From Bauldia sp. (lineage in GTDB: Bacteria > Pseudomonadota > Alphaproteobacteria > Rhizobiales > Kaistiaceae), in NCBI RefSeq assembly GCF_020442045.1, contig NZ_JAGRLA010000035.1, forward strand, positions 1 to 41,577: a DNA stretch of 41,577 nucleotides, written 5' to 3'. A model generated the notes under the pieces. That model saw only the letters and a program-made list of their open reading frames with translations. It had not been told where the DNA came from and did no database searches. Position 1 is the first letter of the stretch. The number at the start of each line of letters is the position of its first letter. The translations under genes were made by a program, and so were the position numbers. Positions 32,976-41,387 of this stretch are shown one piece after another.

Positions 32976-34046
32976 ATGGATTCGCAAGGCAAGGTCTTCG
33001 TCGTTACGGGAGGGGCCGGCTTCATCGGCTCGGCGGTTGTCCGCCACCTGATCGCCGAAACGCCGCATCGCGTCGTCGTCGCCGACAAGCTGACCTATGC
33101 CGGCAATCTCGCTTCGCTTGCCCCGGTCGCCGGGGATTCCCGCTACCGTTTCGTCAAGGCCGACATCGCCGATGCGTCCGGGATGGCCCGGCTCCTCGCC
33201 GAGGTCAGGCCCGGCGTGGTCATGCATCTCGCCGCCGAGAGCCATGTCGACCGCTCGATCGACGGACCGGCCGCCTTCATCCAGACCAACCTCGTCGGCA
33301 CCTTCTCGCTGCTGGAGGCGGCGCTCGGATACTGGCGAAGCCTCGACGACGAGCGCCGGACGGCCTTCCGCTTCCATCATGTATCGACCGACGAGGTTTT
33401 CGGATCCGGCGGCCCCGACAGCGGCTTCACCGAAGAATCGCCCTACCGGCCGAACTCGCCCTATTCCGCCTCCAAGGCCGGCGCCGACCACCTGGCGCGC
33501 GCCTGGAATCGCACCTACGGCCTGCCGGTGGTGACCAGCAACTGCAGCAACAACTTCGGCCCCTATCAGTTCCCCGAGAAGCTCATTCCGCTGATGATCC
33601 TCAACTGCCTCGATGAGCGGCCGTTGCCGGTCTACGGCTCGGGCGAGAACATCCGGGACTGGCTGTTCGTCGACGATCATGCCCGGGCGCTTCTGACCAT
33701 CGCCGAGCACGGCCGGTCCGGCGCCGTCTACAACGTCGGCGGCGACGCCCGGCGCACCAATATCGAGGTTGTCCGCGCCCTCTGCGCGATCATGGACCGG
33801 GAGGCGCCACGTCCGTCGGGCGGCGGCTATGCCGATCTCATCTCCTTCGTCGAGGATCGTCCCGGTCACGACCTCCGCTACGCCATCGACTCGACCAGGA
33901 CCAGGCGGGAGCTCGGATGGGCGCCGCGGGAGAGCTTCGAGTCCGGCCTCGCCGCCACCATCCGCTGGTACCTGGCGAACCGGGACTGGTGGGAACCGAT
34001 CCGCGCCGGCACCTATCGCGGCGAGCGGCTGGGGGTGACGTCGTGA
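32976..34046 (+). CDS. rfbB: dTDP-glucose 4,6-dehydratase (RmlB/RfbB)
   Basis: The 356-aa extended SDR converts dTDP-glucose to dTDP-4-keto-6-deoxyglucose. It has GGAGFIGSA for NAD, the catalytic Thr138-Asp139-Glu140 in VSTDEVFG, and Tyr163/Lys167 in [26 protein letters not shown] and YNVGG are also family-typical. Its product also feeds amino-deoxysugar routes, relevant to the DegT aminotransferase downstream. The stop overlaps the GTG start of rfbD (GTGA). Confidence 0.95.
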   Translation: MDSQGKVFVVTGGAGFIGSAVVRHLIAETPHRVVVADKLTYAGNLASLAPVAGDSRYRFVKADIADASGMARLLAEVRPGVVMHLAAESHVDRSIDGPAAFIQTNLVGTFSLLEAALGYWRSLDDERRTAFRFHHVSTDEVFGSGGPDSGFTEESPYRPNSPYSASKAGADHLARAWNRTYGLPVVTSNCSNNFGPYQFPEKLIPLMILNCLDERPLPVYGSGENIRDWLFVDDHARALLTIAEHGRSGAVYNVGGDARRTNIEVVRALCAIMDREAPRPSGGGYADLISFVEDRPGHDLRYAIDSTRTRRELGWAPRESFESGLAATIRWYLANRDWWEPIRAGTYRGERLGVTS

Positions 34047-34927
34047 TCCTGATCTTCGGAGCCGGCGGTCAGGTCGGACAGGAGCTTGCCGCCCGCGCGG
34101 CCGCCGCCGGGATGCCGGCAACCGCCCTCACGCGTGGCGAGGCAGACATCTGCGACGCGCGCCAGGTCGCCGGGGCCATCGCCGCCGCGAAACCGGCCGT
34201 GGTGATCAACGCGGCCGCCTACACGGATGTCGATCAGGCGGAGAGAGAGCCGGACGCCGCGATGCGAGCCAACGCGACCGGTCCCGGGATACTGGCCGGA
34301 CATTGCGCGGCGGCCGGCCTGCCGCTGATCCACTACTCGACCGACTATGTCTTCGACGGCAAGAAGACCGTCGCCTATCGCGAGGACGATCCGCCGGCGC
34401 CGCTTGGCGCCTACGGGAGGAGCAAGCTCGCCGGCGAGCAAGCCATCCGCTCCCGTCACGCCGGACACGTCATCATCAGGCTCGCCTGGGTATATGGCCG
34501 CTACGGCAGGAACTTTCTCAAGACCATGCTTCGCCTGCGACGGGAGCGCGACGAAGTGAGGGTCGTCGCCGACCAGCGAGGCTGCCCGACCGCCACCGCG
34601 GATATTGCCGAGGCGACCATCCTGCTGATGGCGCTTGCCACGAAGGGCCGGTTCCGGTTTGGAACCTATCACCTGGCCGGAACCGGCGAGACCACCTGGT
34701 ATGGCTTCGCGCGGGAAATCATGGAAAGCGCGAACGCAATCACCGGAAAGGCCGTCACCGTGCATCCCATTTCCACCTCGGACTACCCGACGATCGCGCC
34801 GCGGCCGGCGAATTCCGCCCTCGATTCCGCGCTCTTCGAGCGGACGTTCGGCTTTCGCGCCCGGCCGTGGCAGGAGGCGACCCGCGCGGTTGTCGCCGAA
34901 CTCCTCGACAATGGAGAAGCCCGTTGA
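34043..34927 (+). CDS. rfbD: dTDP-4-dehydrorhamnose reductase (RmlD/RfbD)
   Basis: The 294-aa reductase has the N-terminal [14 protein letters not shown] for [17 protein letters not shown], the [10 protein letters not shown] segment and catalytic Tyr124/Lys128 in [10 protein letters not shown]. It makes dTDP-L-rhamnose, the last step. The start is GTG 34043, which overlaps the rfbB stop; nothing upstream in frame is conserved. It overlaps rfbA (TTGA). Confidence 0.95.
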   Translation: MILIFGAGGQVGQELAARAAAAGMPATALTRGEADICDARQVAGAIAAAKPAVVINAAAYTDVDQAEREPDAAMRANATGPGILAGHCAAAGLPLIHYSTDYVFDGKKTVAYREDDPPAPLGAYGRSKLAGEQAIRSRHAGHVIIRLAWVYGRYGRNFLKTMLRLRRERDEVRVVADQRGCPTATADIAEATILLMALATKGRFRFGTYHLAGTGETTWYGFAREIMESANAITGKAVTVHPISTSDYPTIAPRPANSALDSALFERTFGFRARPWQEATRAVVAELLDNGEAR

Positions 34928-35793
34928 ACCGCAAGGGCATCATCCTCGCCGGCGGCTCGGGAACCCGGCTCCACCCGCTGACGCGGGTGGCCTCCAAGCA
35001 GCTCTTGCCGATCTACGACAAGCCGATGATCTACTATCCCCTGTCGACGCTGATGCTTGCCGGCATCCGGGAGATCCTGATCATCACCACGCCGCATGAT
35101 CTGCCGGCCTTCCGCGCGCTGCTCGGCGACGGCTCGGATTGGGGGCTGTCGATCTCCTTCCTGCCACAGCCGACTCCGGACGGGCTGGCCCAGGCATTCC
35201 ATATCGGCGCGGACTTCATCGGCGAGGATCCCTGCTTGCTCGCTCTCGGCGACAACCTGACCTATGGCCATGGCCTCCCCGAAACCCTGGCCCGTGTCGG
35301 CGAGCGGGCATCCGGCGCGACCGTCTTCGCCCACCGGGTCGACAATCCGCAGCGCTACGGCGTGATTGCCTTCGATGACGGGGACCGGGTGATTTCGATC
35401 GAGGAAAAGCCGCGGGCGCCGAAATCCCACTGGGCGGTGATTGGCCTCTATTTCTACGACGGCACCGCCGTCGATCGGGCCCGCGAGCTGCGCAAGTCCC
35501 GGCGCGGCGAATTCGAGATCACCGACCTGAACCAGTCCTATCTCAGGGACGGAGCACTCGCCGTCGAGCGCCTCGGTCGCGGCTATGCCTGGTTCGACGC
35601 CGGCACCCACCGGTCGCTGCTCGAGGCCGGCGAATTCGTCCATGTCCTGCAAAGGCGACAGGGCCAGTTGATCCTGTCACCGGAAGAGATCGCCTACAGC
35701 CATGGCTGGATCGACGCGGCGAAACTGGCCGAACACGCCGAGCGCCTCGGGCAATCCGATTACGGAAGGGCGCTGGCGGCCCTGCTTCCGTGA
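34924..35793 (+). CDS. rfbA: Glucose-1-phosphate thymidylyltransferase (RmlA/RfbA)
   Basis: The 289-aa enzyme makes dTDP-glucose from dTTP and glucose 1-phosphate. It has the nucleotide loop LAGGSGTRLHPLT, Lys25 in SKQLLPIYDKPMIYYPL and Asp110 in LALGDNL for Mg2+, with EKP and WFDAGTHRSLLEA further on. The start is TTG 34924, overlapping the rfbD stop by 4 bases, and gives exactly the conserved family N-terminus. Gene order C-B-D-A with three tight junctions indicates one transcript. Confidence 0.95.
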   Translation: MNRKGIILAGGSGTRLHPLTRVASKQLLPIYDKPMIYYPLSTLMLAGIREILIITTPHDLPAFRALLGDGSDWGLSISFLPQPTPDGLAQAFHIGADFIGEDPCLLALGDNLTYGHGLPETLARVGERASGATVFAHRVDNPQRYGVIAFDDGDRVISIEEKPRAPKSHWAVIGLYFYDGTAVDRARELRKSRRGEFEITDLNQSYLRDGALAVERLGRGYAWFDAGTHRSLLEAGEFVHVLQRRQGQLILSPEEIAYSHGWIDAAKLAEHAERLGQSDYGRALAALLP

Positions 35794-35894
35794 CGCCGGC
35801 CGGCGAACGCTCTACAACCGGCACGTTGTCTATCTCCGGCCCGAGCCTCTAGGTTGGAGCCGGGAAGACACCACCAGGGGGCGAGCCGACCCAT

Positions 35895-37553
35895 ATGGAC
35901 CTGATCTATTGCAGCGACCCCTCCCTGGCCGGCGAGATCACGGGGGTCTTGGCCGAACAGCCAACCGCGAAGCCTGTCACCCACAAGGCCACCGGACCAT
36001 GGGGAGCCTTCGTTGCCACGGACACCCCCTATTGGGGCTATGCACCATCCGTCGTCGACAATGACCTGTTTTGCATCCTCGGCGACCCCCTGACCTCCAA
36101 GGTCCCGGTTCGCGGGCACGGCGGTGCCGAGAGAACCCTCGGTGTCGCTCGAAAATGGACAGCGGACCCAAGCTCCGTGGAGCCTGACCACCCCGCCGCG
36201 CTGATCCGGGCGCGGGCTTCGCGATCCGTCGACATCGTCACCGACGCCTGGGGAGCGGTCTCGCTCTTCTATGGAGTCTTCGAAGGCGACCTCTATCTGG
36301 CCACCAGTCCCGATCTGATCGCACTGTGCGTCCGGACAGAAGTCGATCCGCTTTCGGCGCAGGAGTTTCTTGCGACGACGCAGCTGTCCTTTCCCAACAC
36401 GCTGTACAAGGGAATCAAGCAGGTTGCTCCGGCCTCACACGTCACATTGACCCCCAATGGCCTTGAGTCGTCCGTCCAGTACTGGACAGCGCCACTTCCG
36501 CTGCCTGACAAGACGCCCGAAGAATGGGCGAGCCGCCTTCAGAAGAGTGTTACCCGGACGTTCAAGCGGATTCGCACCGAACTCGGCAACAAGGGGACTT
36601 CCACGCTCAGCGCCGGGCTCGACACCAGGTTCCTGGTCGCCATGGCGACCCGGGAGAAGCTGCTCGACGTCGATGCGATCACGGTGACGCCGATAAGAAA
36701 CCAGGAGTTCTGGATAGCGAAACGGGCGGCGCACGCGATGGGCGTGCCGCACACATGCGTCTCGCCGCCGCGCGGCGCCTACGGAGAGCGCATGGTCAGG
36801 AATGCGCCCGTCATTCCATCGCACATGGACCGTGACCATGCGCATTTCACCGATCAGGTGCTTGGAGAAGTCACGAGCCCGTTTCTGCTGGGCGGCTACA
36901 TGGCCGACACGATCCTCCATTTCGCGAACCCCTTCTATACAATGCGCCGGCACGCGGTCCGGCTCGGGCGCATACCGGCCGACGCGCCGCGATGGGCGCT
37001 GACGACCTTCAGCACGACCCTCGACAGCGAGACGGCCGACGCCATTTCCCGGCGCTGGCAGCAATCCGATGCCTTGCTCGGCATCACCGCGGACCACGAA
37101 CAGAGTCTCGTCACGGCCTATCCCGCCGCCCGCCAGGCGCATATCGCCCATTTCCAAGCGGCGCATCGCGAATACCCGATCTACGAGCCGTTCATGACGC
37201 GCAGCGCTCTCGCGCTCGGGTTCAAGATCCCGATTCGAATGAAGGAGAAGACCAGGAAGGATGTCTTCTATTCTCCTTATCTGGACGGGCTCAGCTCCGG
37301 CATGTTGGTGGCTGGCGGTTCCAATGTCATCACCAAGCGCGTCGAAACACGGCTGAAGGATGTGCCTCCCGACAAACGCCCCGAATGGACGAAGCTGAAT
37401 TCGGCATGGTATTCCACCCAGGGGCCTTCGAACGAAGAATATAAACGGTGCCTGACGGCGTCGCGCGGCCGGACCAAAAAGCAGTTCAGCGGCGACTACA
37501 CATCCGTATCGGCACAACTCTGTTTCCAGATTGCTCGGGCACTCGACACGTGA
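35895..37553 (+). CDS. Asparagine-synthetase-like protein without N-terminal Cys
   Basis: The 552-aa protein has an N-terminal half (about 1-205) that resembles the class II amidotransferase fold of AsnB, with LYLATSPD and VAPASHVTL near the domain end. The C-terminal half (about 210-550) is a PP-loop ATPase with TLSAGLDTRFL (237-247) in place of SGGLDS. The catalytic Cys2 needed to release ammonia from glutamine is missing (the protein begins MDLIYC), so like beta-lactam synthetase it may adenylate a carboxylate and use another amine, or be fed ammonia. In O-antigen loci homologues amidate uronic acids. It has somewhat less extreme G/C bias than rfbA and starts 101 bases after it, with a poor ribosome site. 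Confidence 0.75.
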   Translation: MDLIYCSDPSLAGEITGVLAEQPTAKPVTHKATGPWGAFVATDTPYWGYAPSVVDNDLFCILGDPLTSKVPVRGHGGAERTLGVARKWTADPSSVEPDHPAALIRARASRSVDIVTDAWGAVSLFYGVFEGDLYLATSPDLIALCVRTEVDPLSAQEFLATTQLSFPNTLYKGIKQVAPASHVTLTPNGLESSVQYWTAPLPLPDKTPEEWASRLQKSVTRTFKRIRTELGNKGTSTLSAGLDTRFLVAMATREKLLDVDAITVTPIRNQEFWIAKRAAHAMGVPHTCVSPPRGAYGERMVRNAPVIPSHMDRDHAHFTDQVLGEVTSPFLLGGYMADTILHFANPFYTMRRHAVRLGRIPADAPRWALTTFSTTLDSETADAISRRWQQSDALLGITADHEQSLVTAYPAARQAHIAHFQAAHREYPIYEPFMTRSALALGFKIPIRMKEKTRKDVFYSPYLDGLSSGMLVAGGSNVITKRVETRLKDVPPDKRPEWTKLNSAWYSTQGPSNEEYKRCLTASRGRTKKQFSGDYTSVSAQLCFQIARALDT

Positions 37554-37578
37554 GCCGAGTCCTTCGGGAGACCCGTCT

Positions 37579-38676
37579 TTGAAGGTTCTCATCCCGACCC
37601 TGCGCTCCGATCTGATCGGAGGAAAGGAGACCTTCACGCGGGACCTCGCGCTCGGGCTCGAGCGGCGCGGGCACACCGCGGTGGTCCTTGCCGAGCCGCA
37701 TCCCCACGCGGCGCGCGGCATGGCAGCCGATGGGGTCCGGGTCTGCACCGACTGGAACGACATCGGCTTCGCCCCCGATATCATCCACGGCCAGCACACG
37801 GTCGACACGATGGTGGCGCTGACCCGCTGTCCGGACGCGCCGGCATTCTACCAGGTCCATGGTGCGGCGGCCTTCAGTTCGCCCCAGCCGCATCCGCGCA
37901 TCTACCGCTACGGAACGATGACCGGATCGCTTGCCAACCGGCTCTCCATCGAGATGGGACTGCCCAGGCAGTCGTTCGTCGTCGTCCAGAACACGGCCGA
38001 CCTGTCGCGCTTCGCCAACGTCCGCGAGCCGCCGGCACGCCCGTCGAAAGCGCTCTTCTACAGCAGCTACCATCGGCCGGAGAGCCGGACCTTCGAGGCG
38101 GCTCGCGCGGCGGCCGAGCAATGCGCGCTCGAATTCCATTGCGTCGGTCGCCCCTTCGGCAACCGGATCGAGCAGCCCGAGGGCTTCCTCCCCGGCTTCG
38201 ACCTCGTCTTCGCCTGCGGCCTGTCGGCGATCGAAGCGCTGTGTTGCGGCTGCGCGGTCATCGTCCTCGGCATGACGAGCTGCGGGGAGATGGTGCTGCC
38301 GGAGAATTTCGAACGGTTTCGCGCCGCCAATTTCACGATCCCCTTCAATGCCGTGCCGCCGTCGGTCGCGGACATCGTGGCCGCGATCGAAACCTATGAC
38401 GCGATGACCCTGCGCGGCGTGACCGCCCTCAGCCGGACCGCCTGTGACGGGTCGCGCATGATTGGCGAGATGATCGACCTCTACGGCACGATCCTCGCCG
38501 AACACGGAATGGCGGAGCGAAACGAGCCGGCCGAGCGGCGGGCGCTGGCCGGGATGCTGCGGACCTGGTCGCCGGTCGTCAACCTGAACGATCGGCACGT
38601 CACGTTCGAGCCGACGAAATGGCGATCGGCGCTGCGCTCCATAGGCGCCCAGATCACGAGGATGGAAGACCGATGA
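37579..38676 (+). CDS. Glycosyltransferase, GT-B fold (GT4-like)
   Basis: The 365-aa protein begins MKVLIPTLRSDLIGGKETFTRDLA, a typical GT4 N-terminal loop. It has a C-terminal nucleotide-sugar domain with VFACGLSAIEALCCGCAVIVL (about residues 210-231), where the conserved Glu and the Gly-x-Ala-Val signature sit. A cytoplasmic or peripheral membrane enzyme that adds a sugar, possibly rhamnose, to the polysaccharide unit. TTG 37579 is chosen: CGGGAG is 9 bases before and it starts at the conserved strand. It is 25 bases after the previous gene and overlaps the next (ATGA). Confidence 0.75.
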   Translation: MKVLIPTLRSDLIGGKETFTRDLALGLERRGHTAVVLAEPHPHAARGMAADGVRVCTDWNDIGFAPDIIHGQHTVDTMVALTRCPDAPAFYQVHGAAAFSSPQPHPRIYRYGTMTGSLANRLSIEMGLPRQSFVVVQNTADLSRFANVREPPARPSKALFYSSYHRPESRTFEAARAAAEQCALEFHCVGRPFGNRIEQPEGFLPGFDLVFACGLSAIEALCCGCAVIVLGMTSCGEMVLPENFERFRAANFTIPFNAVPPSVADIVAAIETYDAMTLRGVTALSRTACDGSRMIGEMIDLYGTILAEHGMAERNEPAERRALAGMLRTWSPVVNLNDRHVTFEPTKWRSALRSIGAQITRMEDR

Positions 38677-39839
38677 CGCTCGCGCCTGCCGCTCCTGACC
38701 GCTCCGGGCGCGGGCCGGGAGACACGACCGGCTTCATCCCCCAGGCGGCCCCCCGCCTCAGGATCGGGCGATTTGGCGCGGCCGTCGCGGCAGCCGTGCG
38801 GCAGGTCCTCGAATCCGACCATTACGGGGTGGGCCCCGCCGTCGCCCGCTTCGAGCGGGATTTCGCCTCATATCTCGGCGTGGATCACTGTATCGGCGTC
38901 GGCTCCGGCACGGACGCCCTGGCCATCGCCTTTCGCGCCCTTTCCCTGCCGCGCGGAGGCGAGATCCTGACCGTCGCCATGACGGCATCGGCAACCGGTT
39001 CGGCCATCCTGCTCGGCGGCCATGTCCCGCGTTTCGTCGATGTCGATCCGCGGTCGCGTCTCATCGACATCGACCGGATCGCCGCCTCGGCCGGCCCGAA
39101 GACCGTCGCCATCGTGCCGGTCCACCTCCACGGATATCCGGTCGACATGCCGCGACTGATGACGGTCGCGGACGCGCTCGGCCTGCCGGTGATCGAGGAT
39201 TGCGCCCAGGCGCACGGCGCCCGGATCGGCGGCCGCGCGGTGGGCACCTTCGGACAGGCCGCGGCCTTCTCCTTCTACCCGACGAAGAATCTCGGCTGCG
39301 CCGGCGACGGCGGTGCGGTGACGACCAATGACGGCGACGTTGCCCGACGTGCCAGGGCGCTTCGCGAGCATGGCTGGGGAGAGGTTCGCGGTCGGAGCGA
39401 GATCGCGGGCCTCAACTCCCGGCTGTCCGAAATCCAGGCCGCGATCCTGTGCGTGCTGCTGCCGCAGCTTGATGACGGCAATGCCGAGCGCCGCCGGATT
39501 GCCGAACGCTACCGGCGCGGTCTTTCGGCCGCGACCGTCGCCGGAAGGATCGGCCTGCCGCCCGAGGATGACGGTTCGGTCTATCATCAATTCGCGATCG
39601 AGGTCGACGATCGCGACCGGGTGCGCGAGGCGCTTTTCGCGGCCGGTGTCGGAACCGCGGTCCACTATGCCGACCCGCTCGACCGCCAGCCGGCCTTCGC
39701 TGGATTCGCGACCGGACCGCTTGCCGGGGGCGATGCGCTGGCGGCGCGCTTGCTGAGCCTGCCGATCCAGCCGGAGGTTGCCGGTCCCGCCGTGGACGAG
39801 ATCATCGAAAGGGTCGTCCGTGCCGTGTCGCAAGGCTGA
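38673..39839 (+). CDS. DegT/DnrJ/EryC1 family PLP aminotransferase
   Basis: The 388-aa protein has the sugar-aminotransferase pattern: GVGSGTDALAIA (75-86) for the cofactor phosphate, Asp176 in VIEDCAQAHGA, and Lys205 in FSFYPTKNLGCAGDGG forming the Schiff base, followed by HGWG. It would place an amino group at C3 or C4 of a dTDP-keto-sugar, such as the RmlB product. A few homologues instead are PLP dehydratases, but those have His for this Lys. ATG 38673 overlaps the glycosyltransferase stop. The first ~22 residues are unconserved. Confidence 0.88.
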   Translation: MTLAPAAPDRSGRGPGDTTGFIPQAAPRLRIGRFGAAVAAAVRQVLESDHYGVGPAVARFERDFASYLGVDHCIGVGSGTDALAIAFRALSLPRGGEILTVAMTASATGSAILLGGHVPRFVDVDPRSRLIDIDRIAASAGPKTVAIVPVHLHGYPVDMPRLMTVADALGLPVIEDCAQAHGARIGGRAVGTFGQAAAFSFYPTKNLGCAGDGGAVTTNDGDVARRARALREHGWGEVRGRSEIAGLNSRLSEIQAAILCVLLPQLDDGNAERRRIAERYRRGLSAATVAGRIGLPPEDDGSVYHQFAIEVDDRDRVREALFAAGVGTAVHYADPLDRQPAFAGFATGPLAGGDALAARLLSLPIQPEVAGPAVDEIIERVVRAVSQG

Positions 39840-39902
39840 GATCGGCGACGCGGTGGCGGAAATCCGCCCCGGCCAAAGCACGAGACCGGACGGGAGGGCG
39901 TG

Positions 39903-41366
39903 TTGACCAGCGGCTCGGAACAGGTCCCCGCCTCCGCCGCGCGGATCATCCTGCCCTCCGGCGGGGCCGGCAAGCCGAAGGCCCATTTCCTCGGCGTGTG
40001 CGGCAAGGGCATGGGCGCGATCGCCGCGGCGCTGGCCCGGGAGGGATGGCGGATCACCGGCTCGGACGAGGCCACCTACCCGCCGATGGACGGCTACCTC
40101 GCCACCGCCGGAATTTCCGTCAGCTCGCCCTTCGCTCCCGGCAATATCCCCGACGACGTCGACCTCGTGGTCGTCGGCAAGCGCATCCGACCGTCAAACC
40201 CGGAATTGCGGCACGCGATCGATGCCGGCCTCGCCTGGCGCTCCTTTCCGGCACTGCTGCGCGACGGCCCCCTCCGCCGTTCGCGGAACGCGGTGGTCGC
40301 CGGCGGCGTCGGCAAGACCACGACCACGGCGATGCTCGCCTGGATCCTCGAATCCACCGGCGGCCGGCCGGACTACATGATCGGGGGCTTTGCCGGGAAT
40401 TTCGCCGAGCCGGCAAGGCTCGCCGGGGCCGGCTTCGCGGTCATCGAAGGCGACGAATACGCCTCCTGCTTCGACGATCCCGGCCCGAAATTCCTCAAAT
40501 ACAATCCCGAGGTCGTCCTCGTCACCAACATCCTCGAGGATCACCCGGATCTCTATGCCGGAGCCGGCGCGGTGGCCGCGGTCTTCGCGGATCTCGTCGG
40601 CATCCTGCCCGCCAATGGCTGCCTCATCCTTCCGGATGACGACGACAACGCCGTCGCGCTCGCCGCCGCATCTCCGTGCCCGGTGACGCTCGTCGGCTTC
40701 TCCTCCGGCGCGACCCACCGCATCGCGGCGCTGGAGGGCCGGCCGACGGAATCGCGCTTCCGGTTCATGGGCAGCGATTTCACCCTGCCGCTGGCCGGCC
40801 GGATGAACGTGATGAACGCGGCCATGGCGGTGGCGGCCGCCGGACATCTTGGCGTCTCCGCCGGGCAATCGGCCGAAGCGCTCGGCCTGTTCCGCGGGGT
40901 CGCCAACCGGCAGGAGGCACGGCAGGTCGGACGCTTCACGCTGCTCACCGACAAGGCGTCGCATCCCCGCGCGCTCCGACAGCTTTTCGAGAGCGCCCGA
41001 CAGCGATTCCCCGATCGGCGCATCGTCTCGATCATTCGGCCGCGCGCGACCGGCGGCAGGGAATGGGTCTACCAGCGCGACCTGCCCGACGCCCTCTGCG
41101 GGGTCGATTCCGTCGTGCTGCTGCCCGCATACGAGCACAAGCCGGAACCCGGCCGGTCGTGGCCGGGAGGCCCGTTCAGCATGGAGCTTCTCGAATCGGA
41201 GCTGGTCCGGGCCGGGCAGGACGTCGTGCGCCTCGGTGCGGACGACGCCCTGGCGGATGGATTGCGACGATCATTGCGTGACGGCGATGTCGTCGTCGCC
41301 ACCCTGCCCGAACAGGACCTCGACACCGGCGCATCGCTGGTCCGCCTGCTCGGCGAACGGCGCTAG
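39903..41366 (+). CDS. Mur ligase family protein, Mpl-like
   Basis: The ~487-aa protein has the three Mur-ligase domains. The N-terminal Rossmann domain has HFLGVCGKGMGAIA. The central ATP domain has a P-loop AGGVGKTTTT (133-142; most Mur ligases have GTHGKTT). The region IEGDEYASCFDDPGPKFLKYNP parallels the DEYDTAFFDKRSKF region of Mpl (as two stretches), and NILEDHPDLY stands where E-x-DH is usual. A C-terminal ligand domain follows. Mpl joins recycled murein tripeptide to UDP-MurNAc. Here, inside a polysaccharide locus, it may ligate an amino acid or peptide to a sugar acid. TTG 39903 suits GGGAGGG better than GTG 39900. No murein gene is near. Confidence 0.8.
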   Translation: MTSGSEQVPASAARIILPSGGAGKPKAHFLGVCGKGMGAIAAALAREGWRITGSDEATYPPMDGYLATAGISVSSPFAPGNIPDDVDLVVVGKRIRPSNPELRHAIDAGLAWRSFPALLRDGPLRRSRNAVVAGGVGKTTTTAMLAWILESTGGRPDYMIGGFAGNFAEPARLAGAGFAVIEGDEYASCFDDPGPKFLKYNPEVVLVTNILEDHPDLYAGAGAVAAVFADLVGILPANGCLILPDDDDNAVALAAASPCPVTLVGFSSGATHRIAALEGRPTESRFRFMGSDFTLPLAGRMNVMNAAMAVAAAGHLGVSAGQSAEALGLFRGVANRQEARQVGRFTLLTDKASHPRALRQLFESARQRFPDRRIVSIIRPRATGGREWVYQRDLPDALCGVDSVVLLPAYEHKPEPGRSWPGGPFSMELLESELVRAGQDVVRLGADDALADGLRRSLRDGDVVVATLPEQDLDTGASLVRLLGERR

Positions 41367-41387
41367 GCTGCTGCGCTCCCGCCGCCT

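Noticed and set aside
35820..35860. Sigma-70-like promoter TTGTCT-N17-CTAGGT before the Asn-synthetase-like gene
   Set aside because: Spacing is right but both hexamers are weak, and the gene may be read through from rfbA; not listed as a feature.
32405..39839. Pathway for a 3-amino-3,6-dideoxyhexose (Fdt/Qdt type)
   Set aside because: A DegT aminotransferase and RmlA/RmlB are present, but the cupin is RmlC-like with its catalytic dyad, not a short 3,4-ketoisomerase, and rmlD is present; no N-acyltransferase was seen. Rhamnose is the better assignment, with an amino sugar only possible.
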